A stretch of DNA of 64,000 nt, from the NCBI GenBank assembly GCA_021778315.1, contig JAJYCQ010000007.1, positions 3,893 to 67,892 of the forward strand, read 5' to 3'. The notes beneath the pieces were generated by a model. The model did not search any database, was not told the origin of the DNA, and saw nothing but the letters and a program-made list of their open reading frames with translations. The stretch comes from Acidobacteriota bacterium. GTDB lineage: Bacteria; Acidobacteriota; Terriglobia; Terriglobales; Acidobacteriaceae. Made by a program: the position numbers and the translations under genes. Below, in pieces: positions 25,754-32,969 of the stretch. Position 1 is the first letter of the stretch, and each line of letters starts with the position of its first letter.

Positions 25754-26181
25754 CGTGGTCCTCTGCGACCGCGGACGCTTGGGACGACGCCGCGGCCGGA
25801 CTGCATCTGGCGACGTTCGCTGCGGGAGCCGGTGGCGACGACGCGCTTGGCTGCTTCGGGACCTGCGGGGTAGATGCGCTTCGGATTTTTGGGATCGACG
25901 ACGATGACCAGGCGGACTCCGGGTTCGATCTTTTGGCCGGGTTCGATGCGCGAGCTGAGGGTGACCTGACGGCTGGTCTTGTCAGGTTCCTGGAGCCACA
26001 TGACGATCTTGGCCATCGGAAGCGTTTTGCCGAAGCGTTTGATGGGCGTGACGGAGACGACGGTGGCGTAGAGGGCGAGGCCTTCGCGCTCGGCCTTGGT
26101 CTGTCGCCACCGCTGGTAGAAGTACAGCACCGCGGGCGTTGCGGCTGCTATGAAGATGATGGTCCAGATTACTGTCTTCAT
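25750..26181 (-). CDS. Single-span membrane-anchored protein between hisG and hisD
   Basis: A 143-residue protein with one N-terminal membrane helix (VIWTIIFIAAATPAVLYFY) and a soluble part rich in beta strands (LYATVVSVTPIKRFGKTLP, VRLVIVVDPKNPKRIYPAG), resembling DUF3592-like membrane proteins, then a basic Arg-rich tail. It starts 18 bases after hisG and overlaps hisD by four bases, so it is translated with the operon. It has no evident role in histidine synthesis. Family resemblance is weak. Confidence 0.72.
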   Translation of the reverse strand: MKTVIWTIIFIAAATPAVLYFYQRWRQTKAEREGLALYATVVSVTPIKRFGKTLPMAKIVMWLQEPDKTSRQVTLSSRIEPGQKIEPGVRLVIVVDPKNPKRIYPAGPEAAKRVVATGSRSERRQMQSGRGVVPSVRGRRGPR

Positions 26182-26199
26182 CGAAACACTTCCTTCTGG

Positions 26200-27081
26200 T
26201 TACAGAACTACTTTACTAAGTGGATATTCGACAATGCCTGTGCCTCCCGCAGCCTTGAGCTTAGGGATGACGTCGCGAACGAGATGGGTTTCGAGGATGG
26301 TGTTGAGGGCAACCCAGTGTTCATCTCGCAGCTGCGAGATCGTAGGGGAGTTGAGCGCGGGGAGGACGCTGAGGACGTTGTCGAGGTCAGCCTTGCGGAC
26401 GTTGAGCATCAGGCCGACTTGCACCTCGGCGTCCATTGCGCCGTTGAGCATGAGCGAGAGCGTCTGGATCTTGGAGCGCTTCCAATCGTTAGCCCAGGCG
26501 GTCTTGTTGGCGATGAGTTGGGTCTCGGACTCCATCAATGTCTCGATGATTCGGAGGCGGTTGGCGCGGAGAGAGCTGCCGGTTTCGGTGACCTCAACGA
26601 TGGCGTCGGCGAGGGTTGGCGGCTTGACCTCGGTGGCTCCCCAGCTGAACTCCACCTTGACGGGAATATTCTTTCCGGCGAAGTAACGTTTGGTGTACTC
26701 AACGAGTTCGGTGGCGATTGTCTTGTCGGCGAGGTCTTCAGGCTTCTGAAAGGGCGAGTCCTCGGGCACGGCGAGCACCCACTTAACGGGCACGCGAGAC
26801 TGCTTGGAGTAGGTGAGCGACGTGACGCGCTCGACGTCCGATTGGTTCTCGAGGATCCAGTCATTTCCGGTGAGACCGGCGTCGAGGGCGCCGTGCTCGA
26901 CGTAGCGGGCCATCTCCTGGGCGCGAACGAGCATGCACTCGATCTCGACGTCGTCGATGGTGGGGAAGTAGCTTCGGCCGCTGGCGTAGATGCGCCAGCC
27001 GGCGCGCTCGAAGAGAGCAATCGTTGCATCCTGCAGGCTGCCCTTGGGAATACCTAATTTTAGTTTATTTTTGTGTGACAT
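26200..27081 (-). CDS. hisG: HisG, ATP phosphoribosyltransferase (long form)
   Basis: A 293-residue first enzyme of histidine synthesis, condensing ATP and PRPP. Motifs: [33 protein letters not shown] and the PRPP-binding [17 protein letters not shown]. The length and C-terminal ACT-like region ([19 protein letters not shown]) indicate the long, self-regulated form, which is feedback-inhibited by histidine and does not need HisZ. Its ATG shares one base with the hisI stop (TAATG). Feedback control and the upstream attenuator together would give two layers of histidine control. Confidence 0.95.
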   Translation of the reverse strand: MSHKNKLKLGIPKGSLQDATIALFERAGWRIYASGRSYFPTIDDVEIECMLVRAQEMARYVEHGALDAGLTGNDWILENQSDVERVTSLTYSKQSRVPVKWVLAVPEDSPFQKPEDLADKTIATELVEYTKRYFAGKNIPVKVEFSWGATEVKPPTLADAIVEVTETGSSLRANRLRIIETLMESETQLIANKTAWANDWKRSKIQTLSLMLNGAMDAEVQVGLMLNVRKADLDNVLSVLPALNSPTISQLRDEHWVALNTILETHLVRDVIPKLKAAGGTGIVEYPLSKVVL

Positions 27082-27431
27082 TACTTACTCCCTAATTCGA
27101 TGGGCTTGGTGAAGCAGCTGACGGTTCCTTCGTGGCAGACGAGGCCGTCGCCTTCAACTTCAACGCGGAAGAGCAGGGCATCGTTGTCGCAGTCGGTGGA
27201 GGCGGAGACGATGCGCAGTCGGTTGCCGCTGGTCTCGCCCTTCATCCACAGTTTAGAGCGGGTGCGTGACCAGAAGGTGACGAAGCCAGTTTCTGTGGTC
27301 TTGAGGTAGCTCTCTTCATTGAGGAAGCCGAGCATGAGGACTTCGCCGGTCTTCGCGTCCTGCACAATGCCGGCTACCAAACCGCCAGCCTTTGCAAAGT
27401 CAATCGTTATGGGTTTTGTTGAGTTCGTCAT
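27081..27431 (-). CDS. hisI: HisI, phosphoribosyl-AMP cyclohydrolase
   Basis: A 116-residue monofunctional enzyme that opens the adenine ring of PR-AMP. Metal ligands C81, C99 and C106 lie in [11 protein letters not shown] and CHEGTVSC, with D80 and D82. The ORF is open to 27494, but the ATG at 27431 gives the normal length. There is no HisE (pyrophosphatase) domain, and no hisE in this operon. It is the first structural gene, 61 bases after the attenuator hairpin. Confidence 0.95.
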   Translation of the reverse strand: MTNSTKPITIDFAKAGGLVAGIVQDAKTGEVLMLGFLNEESYLKTTETGFVTFWSRTRSKLWMKGETSGNRLRIVSASTDCDNDALLFRVEVEGDGLVCHEGTVSCFTKPIELGSK

Positions 27432-27492
27432 CCTGTTTCCTTGAGGGTTGCGGTGAGGTTGATGGCCGAAGAGGTGCTCAACGCGACGCAGC

Positions 27493-27526
27493 AAAAAGCC
27501 CGCTCGCGATGTGCGCGTCAGCGGGC
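27493..27526 (-). terminator. his operon attenuator terminator
   Basis: On the minus strand GCCCGCT (27526-27520) pairs with AGCGGGC (27504-27498) around a 15-base loop and is followed by five T (27497-27493). It lies between the leader peptide and hisI. The sequence CACAGGCCCGC that includes its left arm is complementary to GCGGCTGTG near the end of the leader, which offers an antiterminator alternative. Confidence 0.88.
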
Positions 27527-27558
27527 CTGTGATAGATCCTGTAGGGCGTTCTTGTTAC

Positions 27559-27642
27559 TTACTTCGCCGCACCGGACACAGCCGCCAACACGCTATGCGC
27601 ATGATGATGGTGATGCCCGAGATGGTGCCGACGAACGCTCAT
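27559..27642 (-). CDS. hisL: Histidine operon leader peptide
   Basis: A 27-residue peptide, MSVRR then HHLGHHHHHAH, with eight histidines (seven of them within 11 residues), ending SGAAK. AGAGGG lies just upstream of the ATG. It is followed by a terminator hairpin before hisI on the same strand. This is the layout of his leader peptides in enterobacteria: with enough charged tRNA-His the ribosome clears the His run and the terminator forms; with too little it stalls and the alternative fold lets transcription continue. The peptide and terminator are read directly; the mechanism here is inferred. A leader this short falls below usual gene-calling limits. Confidence 0.9.
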   Translation of the reverse strand: MSVRRHHLGHHHHHAHSVLAAVSGAAK

Positions 27643-27650
27643 TACCCTCT

Positions 27651-27679
27651 ACGCTAACGGGAGGACGCTGCAATGTCAA
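27651..27679 (-). promoter_or_regulatory. Candidate his operon promoter
   Basis: On the minus strand TTGACA (27679-27674) is followed by a 17-base spacer and TAGCGT (27656-27651), a weak -10. The -10 is very close to the leader ATG, which would leave almost no 5' leader, so the true -10 may differ. The perfect -35 is the main support. Confidence 0.35.
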
Positions 27680-27821
27680 TGCTCTGCTGGTCGCGTACCC
27701 GAAGTTCCAAAATTGGCGGTGATCTTTCGTCTTACGCAACTACGTGAGCGCATGGAAAGGTCGCGTAAGCCGAAATCTGCATCTCTTCTGGTTACGGCAA
27801 CCTGCCGGGGAGATGCACTTT

Positions 27822-28085
27822 ATGACGGACTATCGCGTACAAGCTGGAGAAGCTCAGGAAGACCAAGTTACGGCAATCATTGAGAAGTACACAGCGCCCG
27901 TTCCCTCGAGCGTGTATCTGGGGTTGGCGCTGGTGTCGATTGCTGCGTCGGTGACGCTCCAGGTGACACAGAAGGAGAAGGCAAACCCGGCCCTCTTTGT
28001 GGGCCAGTGGGTGGCGCCGTTCCTGCTGCTGGGAATCTACAACAAGCTGGTCAAGCAGCACGGTTCGGACGCGAAAGTCCGATAG
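27822..28085 (+). CDS. Small two-span membrane protein
   Basis: An 87-residue protein starting MTDYRVQAGEAQEDQV at 27822; GGGGAG lies nine bases ahead. Two hydrophobic segments (SSVYLGLALVSIAASVTLQV, WVAPFLLLGIYNKLV) are separated by a charged loop. The frame is open to a GTG at 27744, but that part runs toward the his promoter and looks non-coding. It is divergent from the his operon and convergent with the carbonic anhydrase. Family not recognised; seems a typical conserved small inner-membrane protein. Confidence 0.65.
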   Translation: MTDYRVQAGEAQEDQVTAIIEKYTAPVPSSVYLGLALVSIAASVTLQVTQKEKANPALFVGQWVAPFLLLGIYNKLVKQHGSDAKVR

Positions 28086-28118
28086 AGTGGAACGATTCGC
28101 CAAGCAGTCGCGTGCGGC

Positions 28119-28781
28119 TTACACGCCGGTCGGGAGAGTAACCCCGATCGGCGTAAAGGTGCATTCACCATCCTCAGCCACGAAGACCTCGCCGGTTCCG
28201 ATGCAGTAAATCCAACCGGAGATGGTGAGCTCTCCTTTGGCCATGGCGCGAGCCACGGAAGGGTGGGTTTTGAGGTGCTGCATCTGGAGGAGAACGTTCT
28301 GCTCGGTGATGACGTCGACCATGGTTTCGCCTGTGGAGAGGGCGGTGGGGTGGTTGTTCAGGGACTCGGCTGTGGAGAGGGCGGCATGGGCATTGACGAG
28401 CCAGGCCTTGACGGTGGGCATCTCCGCTACGGATTCGGGATGGAGCAGAGCGGACATCGCTCCGCAGTGGGTATGACCGCAGATGACGACGTGGCTTACG
28501 TTGAGCGAGGTGACGGCGAACTCGATGACGGCGCTGACGCCTCCGAGCATCTCGCCGTAGGCCGGAACCATGTTGCCGATGTTGCGGGTGACGAAGACTT
28601 CACCGGTGCCGGAACTGGTGATGGCGATGGGGTCAACGCGTGAGTCGGCGCAGGTGATGAAGAGGGTATGCGGACGCTGGGGTTCACTGGCTGCCTGCGC
28701 AAAGACCTCGGCCTGCTCCGGATAGACCTCCGTCTGGAAGCGTCGTACACCCTCTTTGAGACGGTGGAGAACTTCGTCCAT
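28119..28781 (-). CDS. Beta-class carbonic anhydrase
   Basis: A 220-residue zinc enzyme that interconverts carbon dioxide and bicarbonate. Zinc and catalytic motifs are FITCADSRVDP (zinc Cys and the Asp-Arg dyad) and ICGHTHCGAM (zinc His and Cys). The C-terminal LTISGWIYCIGTGEVFV is typical of the beta class. It stands alone, divergent-to-convergent with unrelated genes. Cytoplasmic, no signal peptide. Confidence 0.95.
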   Translation of the reverse strand: MDEVLHRLKEGVRRFQTEVYPEQAEVFAQAASEPQRPHTLFITCADSRVDPIAITSSGTGEVFVTRNIGNMVPAYGEMLGGVSAVIEFAVTSLNVSHVVICGHTHCGAMSALLHPESVAEMPTVKAWLVNAHAALSTAESLNNHPTALSTGETMVDVITEQNVLLQMQHLKTHPSVARAMAKGELTISGWIYCIGTGEVFVAEDGECTFTPIGVTLPTGV

Positions 28782-28824
28782 TTTGTCCTCTTCTCCTAGG
28801 TTGTATTCTTAGATGACGATCCGG

Positions 28825-29493
28825 TTAAGTTTGACGCCATTTGATATTGCAACCAATGCTGCTGCGCTGCTCCGGGCTGGGATGCTTGCCGGCGATGACG
28901 GCGTCCATGGCGGTGCGGAGGTCTTTGCCTGTGACTGGCTGGTCGTTGCCGAAGTCCTTGCGGCGGGGGCGGCTGTCGTCGAGTTGGCCGCGGTAGACGA
29001 GGCGCATTTCGGCGTCGAAGAGGAAGAAATCCGGGGTGCAGGCTGCAGCGTAAGCGTGCGCTACTTCCTGGGTTTCATCGAGGAGGTAGGGGAAGGTCCA
29101 GCCGAGGCGGGTGGCCTGCTCGCGCATGCCGTCGGGACCGTCGTCGGGGTACTCGGCGATGTCGTTGGACTGGATGGCGGCGATGGCGATGGGGCCGTTG
29201 CCGTCGTCGAAGTAGTCGTGGCCAATGCGGGCTAGCTCTCCTTCGACGTGCTTGACGTAGGGGCAGTGCACGCAGACGAACATGACGAGCAAGCCGTGCT
29301 TCTTCGCAGACCCGCCGTGGGTGGAGAGGTTGGCGGCGTCAGAACGGTTATCGTCCCAACTGAGGGCGAATATGTCGTCGCGACTCATGGCTTTGCCGGT
29401 GAGAACGTTGGGCAGCTCGAAAGGGGGAGCTATGGTTCCCAGCGGTAGCATGATCGATTCGGTTCTGGACATGGTTGGCCTCGTCTTCCCCAT
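28825..29493 (-). CDS. Thioredoxin-like (redoxin domain) family protein
   Basis: A 222-residue thioredoxin-fold protein. The domain starts LPLGTIAPPFELPNVLTG, has a central VMFVCVHCPYVKHVEGELA with a CxxC redox pair, AIAAIQSNDIAEYPDDGPDGM and the cis-proline region TPDFFLF. This is the pattern of the AhpC/TSA-redoxin proteins (cd02969-like) whose partners are unknown. Of the possible starts 29496, 29493 and 29472, the pair at 29493-29496 follows AAGGAC. A much longer open frame to 30153 is the antisense of the HNH gene and is rejected. No signal peptide, so cytoplasmic. Confidence 0.85.
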   Translation of the reverse strand: MGKTRPTMSRTESIMLPLGTIAPPFELPNVLTGKAMSRDDIFALSWDDNRSDAANLSTHGGSAKKHGLLVMFVCVHCPYVKHVEGELARIGHDYFDDGNGPIAIAAIQSNDIAEYPDDGPDGMREQATRLGWTFPYLLDETQEVAHAYAAACTPDFFLFDAEMRLVYRGQLDDSRPRRKDFGNDQPVTGKDLRTAMDAVIAGKHPSPEQRSSIGCNIKWRQT

Positions 29494-29589
29494 CATAAGT
29501 CCTTTGCGGCCGGGTGCTGCGCGCACCGTGGGACTAGAGGGTGGCTGATGGTGGGAAGGTGGGCGGAGGATTGATAGACTATCTGTATC

Positions 29590-30108
29590 ATGGCCATGAA
29601 AAAGGGGAAACCTGAGATTGTGCCCGGGAGGGGAGCCCGGCCGGGCCGGGTGTTGGCTGAGGCGGGGCGTGCTGCGGGCAAGGAGTCGGAGGTTGGGCCG
29701 CATGGAAGGCCGCTGTGCCGGTGGTGCCGGATGGAGATTCTGGCGAAGCGGCGGAGGACGTTTTGCTCGGATTTCTGCGTGCATCAGTGGAGGTTGCGGT
29801 CGGACCCGGGGTATCTGCGGGACCAGGTATTTGCGCGGGACCGTGGGATCTGTGTGCTTTGTGAGACGGACACGGTGGCGGCGTATGCGGAGTTGAAGCG
29901 CAGCCGGGGACGGGCGAGGGAGGAGGCGTTGAAGGTTTGGGGGATGAAGTCGGTGACAGCGCGGAGGTCCTTGTGGGACGCGGACCATATTCGACCGGTG
30001 GCGGAGGGTGGAGGGGAGTGCGATCTGGATAATCTGCGGACGATTTGTTTGCCGTGTCATCGGGAGGTGACGGCGGATTTGCGGCGACGGCTGAAGGGCC
30101 GGGGCTGA
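29590..30108 (+). CDS. HNH endonuclease domain protein
   Basis: A 172-residue protein. Residues 43-66 form a zinc-ribbon-like knuckle (CRWCRMEILAKRRRTFCSDFC). The C-terminal HNH module reads LWDADHIRPVAEGGGECDLD, then NLRTICLPCHREVT, with catalytic His and the CxxC-type zinc pair (VLCETD ... CLPC). HNH proteins cut DNA as homing, repair, restriction or phage packaging enzymes; this stand-alone, zinc-ribbon type is common in chromosomes and its role is unknown. It begins a plus-strand run of six genes. Start 29590 or 29596 (two Met) cannot be decided. Confidence 0.85.
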   Translation: MAMKKGKPEIVPGRGARPGRVLAEAGRAAGKESEVGPHGRPLCRWCRMEILAKRRRTFCSDFCVHQWRLRSDPGYLRDQVFARDRGICVLCETDTVAAYAELKRSRGRAREEALKVWGMKSVTARRSLWDADHIRPVAEGGGECDLDNLRTICLPCHREVTADLRRRLKGRG

Positions 30109-30179
30109 GGGCATTCGGTTGCTTCGATGGGACAGGAGTGGGATAGTCCACAATGGAGGGATGGGGTGCGTGTGTGGCG

Positions 30180-30758
30180 ATGAATAAGGCGCTGTTTCTG
30201 GATCGCGATGGGGTGATCAATCACGAGGTAGGGTATCTGCATGCGGCGGAGGATGTGCGCTGGGTTGCGGGGATCTTTGAGCTTTGCCGCGTGGCCGTGG
30301 GTTCGGGGTACAAGCTGGTGGTGGTGACGAACCAGGCGGGGATTGCGCGGGGACTCTATACGGAGGCGCAGTTCGAGACGCTGATGGAGTGGATGCGCGG
30401 GGAGTTTGTTGCGCGGGGAGTGGCGCTGGATGCGGTGTACTTCAGCCCGTATCACCCGGTGCATGGGCTGGGCGAGTATAAGCGGGAGCATGAAGACCGG
30501 AAGCCCGGGCCGGGGATGCTGCTGCGGGCAGCAAAGGACTTGGGACTGGATCTGGGGAGGTCGGTGATGGTGGGGGATCGCTGCTCCGATGTGGGGGCGG
30601 CGAATGCTGCGGGGCTGCGGAGGATGTTTTTGCTGAGCGGGACGGAGGCGGAGGGGTGCGCGGGGGAGTATGTGCCGGTGGAGTCGCTGGGTGAGGTGGA
30701 GAGCTGGATTGCTGCGGATTCGGCTGCGGATTTGTCTAAAGAGCAGGAGGTGCGGTGA
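30180..30758 (+). CDS. gmhB: HAD-IIIA phosphatase, D,D-heptose 1,7-bisphosphate phosphatase-like
   Basis: A 192-residue HAD phosphatase. Motif I is LFLDRDGVIN (nucleophile and acid Asp), motif II VVTNQAGIARG, and motif III/IV RKPGPGMLLRA and MVGDRCSDVGAAN. In the pathway to ADP-heptose for LPS core it removes the C7 phosphate. The usual Cys zinc-finger loop of E. coli GmhB is missing: the corresponding HPVHGLGEYKREHEDRKPG has no cysteine. It could therefore also act on a different sugar or on histidinol phosphate, which lacks a dedicated gene here. Its stop overlaps the DUF721 start (TGATG). Confidence 0.8.
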   Translation: MNKALFLDRDGVINHEVGYLHAAEDVRWVAGIFELCRVAVGSGYKLVVVTNQAGIARGLYTEAQFETLMEWMRGEFVARGVALDAVYFSPYHPVHGLGEYKREHEDRKPGPGMLLRAAKDLGLDLGRSVMVGDRCSDVGAANAAGLRRMFLLSGTEAEGCAGEYVPVESLGEVESWIAADSAADLSKEQEVR

Positions 30759-31081
30759 TGCAGAGGATGCGGGATTTGCTGCGGGGATCGCTGGGGAGGA
30801 GTTTGCGGGAGTTGCCGGATGAGGATCGGCTGGCGGCTGCGTGGCCGGTGGCTTGCGGGAGTGCGCTGGCGGGGCATGGGGAGGTGCGGCATCTCGATCT
30901 GGAGGGAGTGCTGCATGTGCGGGTGGTGGGGGCGGAGTGGATGCAGCAGTTTCTGCAGGTGCGGTCGGCGCTGGCCAATGACCTGGGGAGGATCGCGGGG
31001 GTCCGGCTCAACGGGATACACTTCGAAGAGCAGGGCGTGGCGCGGGTTCGTGCGGTGAAAAGAACAGGGATTAGGGATTAG
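30758..31081 (+). CDS. DUF721 (DciA-like) protein
   Basis: A 107-residue basic protein with the DUF721 pattern: LAAAWPVACGSALAGHGEVR, then LEGVLHVRVVGAEWMQQFL and NDLGRIAGVRLNGIHF. In other bacteria DUF721/DciA helps load the replicative helicase; that role is inferred from the family. ATG at 30758 overlaps the gmhB stop and follows GCAGGAGG. The last residues (KRTGIRD) and the stop codon are encoded by a family A repeat, so the tail is probably recent. gatC follows 23 bases later. Confidence 0.8.
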   Translation: MQRMRDLLRGSLGRSLRELPDEDRLAAAWPVACGSALAGHGEVRHLDLEGVLHVRVVGAEWMQQFLQVRSALANDLGRIAGVRLNGIHFEEQGVARVRAVKRTGIRD

Positions 31082-31098
31082 GGCACAGGGATTAGGAG
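31063..31098. repeat. Family A repeat at the end of the DUF721 gene
   Basis: AACAGGGATTAGGGATTAGG then GCACAGGGATTAGGAG. It encodes the DUF721 C-terminus and stop, and its final AGGAG is the ribosome site for gatC. Confidence 0.85.
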
Positions 31099-31104
31099 AT
31101 GGTG

Positions 31105-31434
31105 ATGAGTGAGGCGGCGGGAGCGGTTACGTTGGAGGAGGTTCGGCATGTGGCGGACCTGGCGAACCTGGAGTTGACGGCGGAAGAGTTGCCGCAGATG
31201 GCACGGGATTTGAATGCAATTCTGGGGCATATTGCGCAGTTGAATGAGCTGGATACCTCGGCTGTGGAGCCGATGGCGCAGGTGGGGGAGGCGCTGGGGT
31301 ATACAGCGGCGGATGCGGGCGAGACGCTGCGGCCGGATGCGGTGAAGCCTTCGGTGGACCGTGCGGCGGTGATGGAGGAGGCTCCGGAGAGCGATGGACG
31401 GTTCTTCAAGGTGCCGAAGGTAATTGAGAGATAG
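31105..31434 (+). CDS. gatC: Aspartyl/glutamyl-tRNA amidotransferase subunit C
   Basis: A 109-residue small subunit of GatCAB, which converts Glu-tRNA(Gln) and/or Asp-tRNA(Asn) to the amidated form. Conserved text: VRHVADLANLELTAEELPQM, LNAILGHIAQLNELDTSAVEP and RPDAVKPSVDRAAVMEEAPE. ATG at 31099 abuts the AGGAG ribosome site, whereas ATG at 31105 is six bases away, so 31105 is preferred; the AGGAG itself belongs to a family A repeat. gatA is next; gatB is not in the window. Confidence 0.94.
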   Translation: MSEAAGAVTLEEVRHVADLANLELTAEELPQMARDLNAILGHIAQLNELDTSAVEPMAQVGEALGYTAADAGETLRPDAVKPSVDRAAVMEEAPESDGRFFKVPKVIER

Positions 31435-31440
31435 AGATAA

Positions 31441-31474
31441 AGCAGGGATTAGGGAACAGGGATTAGGGATTAGG
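31441..31474. repeat. Family A repeat between gatC and gatA
   Basis: GCAGGGATTAGGGAACAGGG then ATTAGGGATTAGG, the clearest copy of the family. An upstream open frame of gatA reads through it (AGIREQGLGIRKNG). Confidence 0.9.
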
Positions 31475-31483
31475 AAGAATGGG

Positions 31484-32959
31484 ATGGAAGATATGGGTGT
31501 GGAGTCGGTGAATATGATCGAGAATTTGTCGCTGGCGGAGGCTCGGGCGGCGGTGGTGGAGGGTCGCGTGTCGGCGGTAACGCTGGCGGCCGAGCATTAT
31601 GAGCGGATTGCCGTGCTGGATCCGGAGATTCATAGCTACCTGGCGCTGACGCGGGATCGCGCGATGGCGCAGGCGGAGCGCGTGGATTCGGCGGCGAAGG
31701 CGGGTGATCCGCTGGGGCCGCTGGCTGGCGTTCCGGTGGGAATCAAGGACGTGCTGGCGATGCGCGGCGCGGTGACGACGGCGGGGTCGAAGATTCTGGA
31801 GGGGTACCACCCTCCGTACGATGCGACGGCGGTGGCGCGGCTGGAGGCGGCGGGCGCGGTGGTGCTGGGGAAGTTGAACTGCGATGAGTTTGCGATGGGA
31901 TCGTCGAATGAGAATTCGGCGTATGGGCCGGTGAAGAATCCGAGGGCGCTGGACAGGGTTCCGGGGGGGTCGTCGGGCGGGTCGGCGGCGGCGGTGGCGG
32001 CGGGGATGTGTGTCGCGAGTCTGGGGACGGATACGGGGGGATCGATTAGGCAGCCGGCGGCGTTTTGCGGCGTGGTGGGCGTGCTGCCAACGTATGGGCG
32101 CGTCTCGAGATACGGGCTGATTGCGTTTGCGTCGTCGCTGGATCGTGTGGGGCCGTTTGCTCGGTCGGTGGAGGACGCGGCGGTGATGCTAGAGGTGCTG
32201 GCGGGGCTGGATGAGATGGATGCTACGTCGTCGCATGAGGCTGTGGGCAAGTATGCGGCGGAGGCGGCGAAGGACGTTGCGGGGCTGCGGATTGGTGTTC
32301 CGGAGGAGTACTTCGGGGAGGGGCTGGACCCGGAGATTCGGGCTGCGATAGAGCGCACGCTGGATGGGCTGCGGGCGGCGGGGTGCTCGATTCACAAGGT
32401 GAGTTTGCCGCACACCCGGTATGCGGTTCCGACCTATTACGTGATTGCTACGGCGGAGGCGAGCTCGAATCTTTCGCGGTTCGATGGAGTGCGGTTTGGG
32501 ATGCGGTCGAGCGATGCGGGGACGCTGTCGGCGATGTTCCGAAATACTCGCGATCAGGGGTTTGGAGCGGAGGTAAAGCGGAGGATTCTGCTGGGAACCT
32601 ATGTGCTTTCAGCGGGATACTACGATGCCTACTACCGGAAGGCGCAACAGGTACGGGCACTGCTGACGAAGGATTTTGTGGAGGCGTTTGCGAAGGTGGA
32701 TGCGATTGTTGCTCCGGTAACGCCGACTCCGGCGTTCAAGCTGGGCGAGAAGACGGATGATCCGCTGCAGATGTATCTGGAAGATATATATTCGGTGGCC
32801 GCGTCGCTGGCAGGGATTTGCGGGATGAGTGTGCCCTGCGGGGAAACACAGGCCGGGCTGCCGATCGGGGTGCAGGTTCTGGGCAAGCACTTTGATGAGG
32901 CGACGATGCTGCGCGTTGGGGCAGCGGTGGAGAAACAGGGCTTAGGGAACAGGGCTTAG
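31484..32959 (+). CDS. gatA: Aspartyl/glutamyl-tRNA amidotransferase subunit A
   Basis: A 491-residue amidase that releases ammonia from glutamine for tRNA amidation. The Ser-cisSer-Lys triad is carried by GVPVGIKDVLAM (Lys), GGSSGGSAAAVAAGM (cis-Ser) and TGGSIRQPAAFCG (nucleophile Ser). ATG at 31484 follows AGGAAG; the frame is open to 31424 but that extension is encoded by a family A repeat. The C-terminal QGLGNRA and stop are likewise from a family A repeat. The gene is cotranscribed with gatC and upstream of a TonB receptor gene. Confidence 0.95.
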   Translation: MEDMGVESVNMIENLSLAEARAAVVEGRVSAVTLAAEHYERIAVLDPEIHSYLALTRDRAMAQAERVDSAAKAGDPLGPLAGVPVGIKDVLAMRGAVTTAGSKILEGYHPPYDATAVARLEAAGAVVLGKLNCDEFAMGSSNENSAYGPVKNPRALDRVPGGSSGGSAAAVAAGMCVASLGTDTGGSIRQPAAFCGVVGVLPTYGRVSRYGLIAFASSLDRVGPFARSVEDAAVMLEVLAGLDEMDATSSHEAVGKYAAEAAKDVAGLRIGVPEEYFGEGLDPEIRAAIERTLDGLRAAGCSIHKVSLPHTRYAVPTYYVIATAEASSNLSRFDGVRFGMRSSDAGTLSAMFRNTRDQGFGAEVKRRILLGTYVLSAGYYDAYYRKAQQVRALLTKDFVEAFAKVDAIVAPVTPTPAFKLGEKTDDPLQMYLEDIYSVAASLAGICGMSVPCGETQAGLPIGVQVLGKHFDEATMLRVGAAVEKQGLGNRA

Positions 32960-32962
32960 GGG
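32936..32962. repeat. Family A repeat encoding the gatA tail
   Basis: ACAGGGCTTAGGGAACAGGG then CTTAGGGG. It supplies the last codons and the stop of gatA. Confidence 0.85.
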
Positions 32963-32969
32963 CGCGGTG

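Noticed and set aside
28825..30153. Very long minus-strand frame covering the thioredoxin-like gene and the HNH gene
   Set aside because: The upstream two-thirds is the antisense of the HNH gene and has a Pro/Arg-rich shadow composition; only the part from 29493 down is coding.
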